This document shows positions 12,001 to 24,000 of a stretch of 64,000 nucleotides of DNA, piece by piece. Position 1 is the first letter of the stretch; every line of letters starts with the position of its first letter. Position numbers and translations under genes: made by a program. This DNA comes from Colias croceus (lineage: Eukaryota; Arthropoda; Insecta; Lepidoptera; Pieridae), in the NCBI RefSeq assembly GCF_905220415.1, contig NC_059556.1, forward strand, positions 2,492,501 to 2,556,500. Reading direction: 5' to 3'. The notes beneath the pieces are model-generated. The model saw only the letters and a list, made by a program, of their open reading frames with translations, had not been told where the DNA came from and ran no database searches.

Positions 12001-15000
12001 GTAAAAGGGAATAGAGATTCGAAGAAAGATACCATACTAAAATAATACATAGTAATTAATAATACATATATAATATAAATAAATTTTATATACGGCTAAC
12101 ACTGAGAAAGTGAGATTTAACCATACATTTAAAACTATTGATTGTTATAATATTGTTTTTAACCGACTTCAAAAAAAGGAGGAGGTTATCAATTCGGCCG
12201 GTATGTTTTTTTTATGTATGTACACCGATTACTCCGAGGTTTCTGAACCGATTTACGTGATTCTTTTTTTGTTCGATGCGGGATGGTGTCGAATTGGTCC
12301 CATAAAAATTTTATTCGGATAAGCCCAGTAGTTTTTATTTTGTGAGCATTTTTGTCTGTATTTGTAAATGTTGCAAGTGCAAGTTTGAAGTCGGTTGTTT
12401 TTAACGCAGTTATCACTAGTTGTTCATAATATCTAGCGTAGAATAGTTTGTAATAATACTAATGCATACTAAAATTATCTGTAAAATTTCCACCTTTTTT
12501 ACGTAATTCTCGAAGTAATACTTCTTAGTTATTAGGGTAATTAAACTTTGTTCTCGAGGTTAAATATGCAATATACGCTAAATATACACTTATTTTGAAC
12601 TGTAATTAATTATTAGCACTAATGTACTTACTTATTACTTGAATAAGTATAAGTTATTAAGTGCCCTTACGCACTAGCGGTTAACCGCGGGGGCGGCTAA
12701 CCGCGCGGTTAGCCGCTTTCCCATTTTAATATGCAACCGCTTTTATGATTAGTGCGTACAATCATAAGCGGTTGCATAATAAAATGGGAAAGCGGCTAAC
12801 CGCGCGGTTAGCCGCCCCCGCGGTTAACCGCTAGTGCGTAAGGGCACTAACTCGAACATTCATTTTAAATAATAATATCATATTTTGTATAACTAGCTGT
12901 TCTGAGCCTGTGTTATTTAGATGTTATAACCTAGATCTTTATAATATAAAAATGATTCCCAAAATGTGTTGGTAAGCGCATAACTTGAGTACGGCTGAAC
13001 CGATTTCGTTAATTCTTTTTTTATTATATTCCTTGAAGTACGAGGATGGTTCTTATGTAGAGAAAACGTAAATATGTACCACGGGCGAAGCCGGGGCGGA
13101 CTGCTAGTAGGTATAAAAAATTATAACTAAAGTATCATCAAATTCAAAGTAGTTTTTTTGTGAAAGAGTACATATCCAAAATTAGTATTTAATACATTCA
13201 TTCGCCTTTTCGCATTTATAATATTAGTTGGATACTTTTGCAATTTTGGTCGCACCTAAAACTGCGCTCGCTCTCTGCTCCCATCCTACTAATATTATAA
13301 ATGCGAAAGTTTGTGAGGATGTATGTGTGTTGTATGTATGTGATGTATGTATGTTTGTTACTCTTTCACGCAAATACTACAGAACCGATTACAATGAAAT
13401 TTAGCACACATATAGAGGGTAACTTGGATTAACACATAGTAGGTTTTATCCCGGAAATCCCAAGGAAACGGGAACTGAAAATGAAAATGAAAAATTACTT
13501 ATTTATTTTCAGCAAAACAGGTAACAAAACCAATTTAACAATACATAAAGGCAGTTGCTGTTTCTTATTTATACATTTATAGTTATGACGGTATTTCCTT
13601 GAAACGCGGGCGAATCCGCGGGCGGGAAGCTATTATGAACATATTCTAAAAGTCACTAAAAGTATAATCACAGTATAATATAGACGAAGTTACATGTGTT
13701 ATGCATTTAAAATCAACAAATGTTTTATCCATAATAAATATTTGTATTGATGGATAATTTATACCCCGTAGACATCTTGTGGATAATCGTTAGCATACAA
13801 ACGACTTAAGTCTTATCTTTATGTGAATAAATAAAACTGTTCAAAGACAAAGAAAGTCAAATACATCCTACGCTATATTTGAATATTCCTCATATTATTA
13901 GATTTTTTGTCTGTTTGTGTATATACAGATGTATGTCCGGGCTAAACTCAAAAGTACTGCATGGATTGTCTTCAAATTTTGCGCAGAGCTTTACAGAATA
14001 GAGGGCAGGCGTTCCCGTTGCCGACAATAGTGAGAGTGTTCTATCAAGCTTGTAAGGCCGTGCAACACATGCACGTCCAAGTGCCGCCGATAGCTCACCG
14101 TGATCTCAAATTAGAAAATTTTCTTATAGCTAACAAAGGTAGTATGACATTTTTTGTACACGCTAAATAGGAATAGTTTATAGTTTCAACACCCTAAAAC
14201 AAAAAGGAAAGGAGCAATGCGGGTAAAACCGTGGGACACAACTAGTACATAATAAATTTAAGGACTTTGTGAATTAATCATATAGGAGGTAGCAACGTTG
14301 ACAAGAGAGAATTTTAGTATAGTTGGTTCTTTGATATACTGTTCCTCTTGTGCTATTTTGGTTAGAGTCCGGGCTGTCTAGCTGGCCCTTAGATCATTAA
14401 GGCTGGGATCATAAACGCAGTAGTTGCGCTTATTAGTGCGCATCTTATCTGCACAGGAAAATATCCTTAATTTAAAGTCATTTTTTAACGCGTAATTTTT
14501 ATTTTGATAGATAACCGATTAAAAATATATATCACCGTGCAAAATTTTATTAGTTTCTTAAAATTTTATTAGAGTAGCAAACATACATCTATTCATTCTT
14601 TAGTTTAGTGTAAGAATTATTATAAGGATAGGATTAAAAGATAATAAGACTCCATATTATGGCTATACTAGCATAAAGTATGTTGTCACCCATAAAAGTG
14701 CTGCTACTTATCATGTAAGTGTGTAAAATGTAAATTTTATGTCATTTTTTGCTACAAATTACCTTTTATTTCAATTAATTACATTGATAAGGAATATGTT
14801 TTACGTTTGTTCTATTTAAAATAAATAGTTACATGGTATCAAATTGTTTGTAACGGTGCATTTACATCAAACGAACATATAGAGCTAGAGCAAGAGCTTT
14901 ATTTCGCTAGCGCGCAAGAGCAACTTTTGTCTCCGCAACTACATATTTTGTCTCTCCCATCAACTCTATAGGAAGTTCTTCTTTCTTACTAGCCCATAGA

Positions 15001-18000
15001 GTTGATGGGAGAGACAAAATAGTTGCGGAGACAAAAGTTGCTCTTGCGCGCTAGATCTTACTGTAAACGAAAACTCGTATTCAGTGCTGTCCACTTTGGT
15101 TGTCCAGTACCTACCTGATAGGACATTGCATAGCATCTTTTCAAACGCACTAAGAACAACGGAAGAATACTCTACGCCTGTTTACAGTAAAATAATTTGA
15201 CATAGTGGGGAAGAATGGGCATTCGCTCGTTTGATGTAAGTGCTCCGTAAAACCATGGACCAATATATTGGACCAGGGTAAAACTATCTTTCATATAACT
15301 AGTCACTAGTCACTAGGTAGTATAAAACAAAGTCGCTTTCTCTGTCCTATGTTCTTTGTATGCTTAAATCTTTAAAACTACGCAACGGATTCTGATGCGG
15401 TTTTTTTAAATAGAGTGATTCAAGAGGAAGGTTTTAGTGTATAATTTATTTGGTTTTAGACAAAGCGGGTGATGCCGCGGGCGGTAAGCTAGTGACTAAT
15501 AAAATGAAAAACCTGTTTGTTGAGAAAGATCTGTCTGCGATTGCATCTTTTAATTGTTTTAATGATGACTTCTTATGTTTTTATAATAATATAAATTAAA
15601 TGTGTTAATTTAATTTAACTCTATATCTACTCGACAGATTTTAAACATTTGTGTTTTAATCATCTTCTAATCTTTACTGAATCACTTGTTTTCGGCCTCT
15701 ATTATATTTTTTTCCCGGGTTTACTCGAGCGATGATACGAGAGTTTAATTGAAATAAAATAAAAGTAAAGAATTGCAATTTCTTCCAGAATATTCGAATC
15801 ATTGACATTTTATTAAAGTCGGTGACCTTAATATTGTAGCTGCTTTTACGATAGCAAAATAACAACAATCCACGAATATATTTTAATTTAAAGCATGAAG
15901 TGTGACGAATGAAGTTAATATCTCATAAATAATTTTATTTCTAAAATAAAAACCTTTATTATTACTAGCGGCTTCGCCCGTGGTACCTACATATAATGAA
16001 AAATAGATGTTGGCCGATTCTCACACTTACTCGATACCTATGCACAGAAAATTTCATGAGAATCGGTCCAGCCGTTTCGGAGGAGTATGGCAACGAAAAC
16101 TGTGACACGAGAATTTTATATATTAGTTAATATTATATTATTCTTATTAATTTACGAAGGCCGTATTGACTCTAAATCACTGTGTGGAAACTGTATCTAT
16201 ACTAATATTATAAAGCTGAAGAGTTTGTTTGTTTGTTTGAACGCGCTAATCGCGGGAACTACTGGTCCGATTTGAAAAATTCTTTCGGTGTTAGATAGCT
16301 CATTTATCGAGGTAGGCTATAGGCTATATATCATCACGCTACGACTAATAGGAGTGGAGCCACGGGGGTGAAACCGCGCGGAGCAGCTAGTTATTAGATA
16401 TCAGATAACACCAATTCGAATGTTACGCGGCTGTTTACTTTCCGAGCTATTGAGGTGAACTATTTTTAGATGTGATTTTGCCAAAGAGATGATTCATTTA
16501 TTTCATTTAATAATTTGGATAAAAAATTCTTCGTGGGATTCTAGAGTACGCCACAAGAGGAATCTATACTAATATTATGTGTCTTTCTAAAACACACAGC
16601 GTTGGATGAAGAAAGCAGTCTATGAATCCTATATATCTCTATGCAAATTGGGTCACCTTACCAAATATCGATGGATCTTTCACCTCACTAGCAAGAGCGC
16701 GTCCCTAGTATGGCATCTGTCATCATCGCCTTTGAAGCGCTGTCATCTTCCAAGCTCCATAGCGTTTATGAATTCGTGCGCAATAACATCGCGCAGAATA
16801 TAATTCTCGAATTCGAATATATATAATTATAATTCTCGAATATTAAGTGTGATAAAACACACACGCGTTAAATTTTAGTGTTTTTCTAGTGAAAAACGGA
16901 ATTAGTTCCAATATGAAACACAAAAGACCACGTTGTCGGAAGGAAATTCGAAAACCGGTGCTTTGGTATGTATAATAGTGGCGGGAACTCTTTTTCGTCC
17001 TCGGAGGACGAGAGAAGTAATGGTTCGTCACTGCCCAAGAGACCGGGAGACGAGAAATTCCGTAAGTACAATCAAACTTGTCAGAACATGTCCGGACTCG
17101 TGCATAGATTTTCATCCAGCACGTGGCATACATTTCACAGTATTTGACACAAATACATCAATATTTGGATGTAGGTAATTAATAAAACACAATGCATGCC
17201 TATAATGAGATCACTACATTATCATCGGGTTTCTTTATCATACACAGGCACATTGGTTACTGTGTCAAGTATTGCTTTTAACCAGACTTGTGAAATAGCG
17301 TTAGGCTACCTAGGTAGAAGGTACTTAGGTATAAGGAATCCACCGTGATCCCCTCTGGCTAACGAGCCCCAGCACTCAGCAGGTAGTGAGGCATCTCAAT
17401 CACTTAGACCATTCAATTGTAACTACCTCAACAAAAGTGAGTACCTACTACTTAGTGCCCACTGACTACATAAATAATTCAAGACAATTAAGATGTACTT
17501 AGATTTTAGATAGTTAGTTACAAAACCTGTCTATCACAATATTCTAAAGAGAAGAAATTGTTAATTAACTATTTTAATATTATTTCAATATTGATACATG
17601 TCACATATAGATTTTACATTACTTATTATAGGATATGATATAGAGTGTATAATATGAGCAACAGTCTCACACAATATTCAGTAGGTGCTACTTATTACTG
17701 CAAGTTGAGATTACCTAATTTATCTTACGGTAAATAATTCTTAACATAAGGAGCTTATTTTCATAGCCAATTGATACCAGAATAAGCTTTGATTCTATGG
17801 GTACTTATTTGAATAGTAGTGAAAAATCATAAGAAATAGACATTGCAGATTATAAGAGGTAGATATGTTTATATACATTATCATCATCAAGGACCCATAT
17901 TTACTGTATCCCCGAACAGTTGAATGAGATCATTCTTAGTTATAATGTTACCGATGATAATGTTGTTTATCTAGTTCCTTTCTTACTTAAGTGAAAGAGC

Positions 18001-21000
18001 TTGCCTTAAAATTAACACTCAGGTGTGATAACAATTCTATAATATCAACAGTAAAGTAAGCAAAATCTTTGTATTTTTTATTTGTATCTTCTACAAAAAT
18101 ATGTACTGAAAATATGTACAAGGCGTCCTTAGCCATGATTAGCTTAGTATGGTTATGCTGAAAGAACTGTGTCCAGAAAGACCCAGAAAAATATATGCCA
18201 TACTTACATTCAGATATGCTTCTGGCAATAAGAGCTGATGGCTCCGCCAGGTTGATATTCAACCTGAGACACCTAAACACCTAGGTATTAACCAGGTAAT
18301 TTTAATACATATCACAGATTATAACGGTAATTAAATTTTTACAAAGCCAGGATTGTCTTGTAAAATTAGACATCATTGGTAACAGTAATGAGATTCTCAC
18401 AAGGCCAGGATTGGCTTGTACAATCAGGCATCATTGGCCTATTTTCTGCCTGCATATGGCAGCCATTTCAAATGGTCGCGGAGACCCTACAGGCTGGAGG
18501 TGCCCTCCTTCTGTTTTATTTAAGCTATTAAGTTTTGGTCTATTGAGACCATTGCAAAATTAACTTCACAGATCTTGTAGACTGTGAGGATTTTGGAAAA
18601 GCTTAATTGGCACTACAGCCACATAAAGTGCCTTCTGATTTAGTTGGACAATTATCTTTTGGGTCTACCATGACTAAGCCAATTTAACTTCACAGGTCGC
18701 GGAGACCATGGAGGTTTTGGTAAAGCCTGATTGGCAGGACTATTCCAATTCAACTTCATAGGTCGCGGAGACCATGGGAGTTTTGGTAAAGCCTGATTGA
18801 CAAGACTATTCCAATTCAACTTCACAGGTCGCGGAGACCATGGAGATATTGGTAGAGCTTGATTGGAGTGCTAATCCAATGCCAAATCACAAAAAGGGCC
18901 ACAGCCCTCTGATTTAGTTAAACTATCAGGATTATTCTAATAATTTAACTTCACAGGTCTCGGAGACCATGGAGATTTTAGTAAAGCCACAGAATGAGCT
19001 ACAGCCTTCTAGTTAGACAATTATCTTTTCGTCTACAAGGATTGTTCCAATTAACTCTACAGGTCCCGGAGACCATAGAGATTTTGGGAAGGCAGGTTTG
19101 GCACATCAATTACAAAGTGTACATTGTAAGCCTGGATACTTATGCCTCATGTGTGATACTATAGAAATGTCTGTGTTATTGCCAGTCCCAAAAGCCTCAA
19201 AGATAGAGCATACTGTGGTAGTCATTAAAAGGACCATGTCTTGCACTAAATAAGAGTTGCAGACAGTTCTAGACATCTAACACTGAGAGGACTGTACAGT
19301 TGTCGCCTCCAGGTATTTCTCTAGAGTTTCGCGCACAGCAGACCAAGAGAGAAAGGCTTTCCCTCTACATGCTATACAAGACTTAAGAGTTGTGGAAAAG
19401 AAACATAAACAGAAATGTAATAGTCTTTGTAAAAGAACAAGTTTCTTACTTCCTAACTACAGATACCGCGGATGCGGGCTGAGTAGGACATCTGAACAGT
19501 ACTTACCTGTCAGAGAAATGAAGAGGGAAGCAGGGGACTTGGCATTAGAACTTCTGACTTATATGTCGTGTACCAGATATGCAATAAAAGTGCTTCTGAG
19601 TAAATTGCAAGGGGCGCACATCCTGTAGCCCAAGCTATCAATCAGACTTTGGTCGCCCACATACAAAGGTTGCTGACTCTCTTAGCTCTTACAACTGAGT
19701 AACTGTACCTAGCTGAAAAGTTGAGAATAACTCTTGGCACGCTTCCAGGACGCCTAAGTGGCCTTTGATTTAGATTGCCTCTCAAGAAATCAACCTGTAC
19801 CGGAGTGGCTTCTCCTACCTTGTACAACAGGAAATATAATATTTCGGAAGCTCCTGATATGGACCATTTCGCTATCCAAAGGAATGCTTTAGTGCCAAGG
19901 CATATTTGCCAAAGCCTGCTCCGAATTTTGCGACATCTGCAGTCGTTGATGGAGCTGACGCCTAGACTGAATATTCCCTTTCAAGGGTAATCCTCCAAGT
20001 GCACTAGCGCACCTCGCACCCCGGGACCGGGGCAGATACATAGCACCCAAGGGTGGCTTATGGTTGATATAATAAATAATAATAATATACGGGCATTTCT
20101 CCGCAACTCAATGTCAAGCGCCTAAAGATGGCTTATGGTTATTGACTATTATGGTTATATCTGGTTATTGACCCGGAAGTCATGAGCACTCAGACCATTG
20201 GTGAAGGGCCTTACGGCCTTATGGCCCCCCAACTGCTCAGTCAGAAAAGGGGGGGGGGGGGAGGGGAGAAAACAGCCCATTGTAAAGCAAAGGGAAAGAG
20301 CAGTTAAGTAGTGGTGCCCCTCCACAGTGCCAACATATGACCCTCCAAGCAGGAGGTGACTTTCATAATGCAATGCTAAAAAAAAAAAAAAAAAAAAGAA
20401 TGCATGTAATCTAGTACACAGGGATTTTATTTAATTGGCTTAAGTCTATCATAAGCAAGCTGACCCTGTTCATGACATGAACATGACTTCTGAAAACCTC
20501 AAAATACAGTTTTTTATCACAGCAAGATAAGATTATAACCTGACCTGAATTTGGATACTAAATGGATACAACAACACATTATCCATCAGGTGGTCGGTTG
20601 TGAGGAAACTCAGACACATAGATATGCCCAGTGACCCATGTGGAAAGGTTGGTTCAAGTAACAAAGGACTGATTTTCAATCTTAAAAGTAGATAATTGAT
20701 TCTTATCTATAAAGGGGCGGACCCTTTAACCTTGCAACACAAACCTTTATCTCTGGCTAGTTAAGGTCCCTCCAGATCTTAAAAACAGTAAACGTAGCAG
20801 CCCTGTCCAGCAGTGGCTTCAAGAATGTGGTAAGGGCACCAACCCGTGGAGGCAGTGGAAGGACCATACAGTCAATTATAAAAGTTTTACTGTCAATCAG
20901 TCAATTTAGCCAGTGCCAGTGAGTCTGGTTTACTTTAAGGTAACCTGAAACTGTTTAATTTATTATTTAATTCAGTGTAATTAATTTAAGATCATAGTAA

Positions 21001-24000
21001 TGATCAATGTGTAACAAACATGCTTATTGCTTAAGGTACAGTTGTGTTAACATTGCTTATTATAGTTATTTTATATACAGATGTTATTTACTGTAGTATT
21101 TAGCCTTAGAGGCTCCATTGTTTATCCTTGGTGACATTGATCTTCCTTTGAGTTATAATTTTTAAAATTTTATTTTTATGTTATTATTTGAACTTTGATT
21201 TGTATCAAAGATATAGAGAAATAATTAAGCAGTTCTTAGGTTCTAAGACTTAGTTCATTAGTATTGGCTTATTGAGAAGATTATCTGAGGAGAATAAGTT
21301 AAAATTTAGAGGATACCTATATGGTTAGTTCTTACAATATGAAAGAAAAACAATTTTTGTTGTTATTACATAACCCCCTTGTATTGTTTTTAGAATTTAA
21401 AATATAACTTTATTTTACAATACAAAAGGGTTCATTTAACATTCTGTAAGGAATGAAATTTAAGTTGTTAATACAGCACTTAGGTATTACAATATTAACA
21501 AGATAATTTATTTTCAACATAGCGTTTGTATGTCTTTCTTCACCAGCAGATATCAAACACATCTTCATCCAACGCTGTGTGTTTTAGAAAGACACATAAT
21601 ATTGATGTTTTGCATTAAAACAAAACATGTATTATGTGTCGAATAAAACACACAGCGTTGCAGTTTACTGCTTGCTGATGAAGATGCTATGGAGCTTGGA
21701 AGATGACAGCGCTTCAAAGGCGATGATGACAGATGCCATACTAGGGACGCGCTCTTGCTAGTGAGGTGAAAGATCCATCGATATTTGGTAAGGTGACCCA
21801 ATTTGCATAGAGATATATAGGATTCATAGACTGCTTTCTTCATCCAACGCTGTGTGTTTTATTCGACACATAATACATGTTTTGTTTTAATGCAAAACAT
21901 CAATATTATAAAGTTGCAGTCTGTTTCTTTGCTTGAACGCGTTAATCTCAGAAACTACGGGTTTGATTTTGAAATTCTTCCAGTATTAGATAGTCCATTT
22001 ATCGAGGAAGGCTAAAACAACATAGCATCACACTAACACTTGGGCGGAGCAATGCGGGTAAATCGCGGGACACAGCTAGTGTTGTTTATAGCATGCATAT
22101 TGCATATGTGGGGCGGGTCTCTAGTACTCAATAAGCTAAAAACATAATTTGTACATTTAGTGTAGTAATGTAGGTATGATCAAACAGTACAAGCAGGTAC
22201 TTAACTTACTTATAATTGCATAATAATAGTCAACGAAATAATATATTATAGTCTGTATAAGTAGTGTGCATAGAAGTGTATACAATTACATGACATTTGA
22301 TGAGTGGTAAAACCTTGGTAAAACTGTGTTATGACGATCCAAAAGTGCTTCTAGAATAAGTCTCGAATAAATGAATGTTTGAATTTTAACAGTCGTTTTT
22401 TTTAAGCTATTGTATAGCTTCTATCGCGGGCCTTGAGCGCGGGGAACGAATCGAGAAATTCCGTAACGAAAAAACCTCACGCTCCCCACTCCGACGGGCG
22501 GAGGTGTGGCTTGAAGGCATGCTATGCAATAGCTTTACCGCGGCAGTCCCCGAGTGCCACACTTCTTTTTTTTAGTTTTGCCAGTATTTTTAATGCGGCT
22601 TTGTATATATAATAACACATTACAGCATAAATTTATAATATCGCTACAAAAAAGTTAAAAGAATTAAAACTAATTTATATATTTTTTATAGTAAGCAACT
22701 AGACGCTCATTGATCAGGGATTTCCATAAAAATGATCAGAGACTAGATGAGCGTGCAAAAAATTTAAAAAAATATTCGCAACTACTTCTCCAAATGGCCA
22801 AGGAAAACAAGGAAATTAGGTAATACGTTAGACTATAGCATTGATAAAAAGAATTGAAGTAAACTCTACTTTATATCGAAAACAAAATCTATACTAATTT
22901 ATATGTATATAATAATTTCTATAGCGTGATGATATAATTAATTATAATGTTGTCATTGTTGATGAACGAAAAAAGTTAATAATTCTTAGAAAATTACGAA
23001 AATTTCAAAATTAAAGTAAGAGGGGAGAGAAATATCTACCACGGGCGAAGCCGGGGTGGACCGCTAGTTTTCGATAAAATTAATTTCCGACGCCTCGACG
23101 CATAAAAGTGAATGTTCAATTGTAAAAAAAAAACTGATAATAATTATTGTAAGTAATTACCGTCGGTTTTTATGTCACGTATTGTTTTTCTTTTCATTAA
23201 TTTTTTTTTATTAATTTCGTGAAAGGTTAATTAATGTACGCTCTTTCGGAATTCAATTTATACGCACACAAAAACAATATCTTATACAAGCTGTGCCTCG
23301 CGGTTTTACCCGCGTTGCTCCGCTCCTGTTGGTCAGCGTGATGATAATATAGCCTATAACCTTCCTCGATAACATTATTTTAATTTTAAGTGATGCCAGA
23401 TATTAAATGTACCTACGTCCAAGTTTTCAATGTAGATTCATAATTACCAATTTGCTTTTTTAAATATTTTTTATCGGATCAGATAAAAAATCAAACAGAG
23501 AAAAAGTTATTATGATTATTTATTTATAGTGTATTTATATTATGAATGGAATAAAATTTGTTTTGATTATACAGGTTGTCCCACCGTTGGTATACTAAGC
23601 TCAAAGGAGGATATAGTTTTGCATACGCTGAATACGTAAAAAATACTTATAAAATTCCAGACGCCCTTTTTTTAAAGTGAAACTTTTATTACATCGTCTC
23701 AAACTTTTTGGTCTGTGTAGCGCATGTCGCGTGTATCGCGGCTGCCGAGTAGGTATACCTACTCGGCACGCGACATGCGCTACACAAAGCAGTGTTCGGA
23801 ACCGTTCGAACAGTTTCACTTTTACCGTGGTTTCATAAAACCACACAACATTTTTTTCAAATACCTAGATGAATTCTTAAAACTGTACAGGTGTACACCC
23901 CTGACAAGCAACCCGCCCAACTTTGCCACCCGCACTTGAGCTATCGTTGAAGATTATGCTTTCATGGACAAAATGCTCACATTAGCGACGGGATATATTA

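Larger units (their letters stand above)
16571..21603. mobile_element. Candidate 5-kb inverted-repeat transposon
   Basis: Left end AATATTATGTGTCTTTCTAA continuing AACACACAGCGTTGGATGAA; the exact complement closes at 21563-21603. It holds a short exon-like ORF (16969-17064), a minisatellite (18475-19075), a G-run, an A20 tract and several short decayed ORFs. No transposase was recognised. It has landed inside a Helitron copy whose 5' piece is 16563-16578 and whose 3' piece is 21902-22079. Confidence 0.5.

Noticed and set aside
16606..16803. A 65-codon ORF, also found on the minus strand at 21565-21843
   Set aside because: It is the inverted-repeat arm read in both places; no protein signature.
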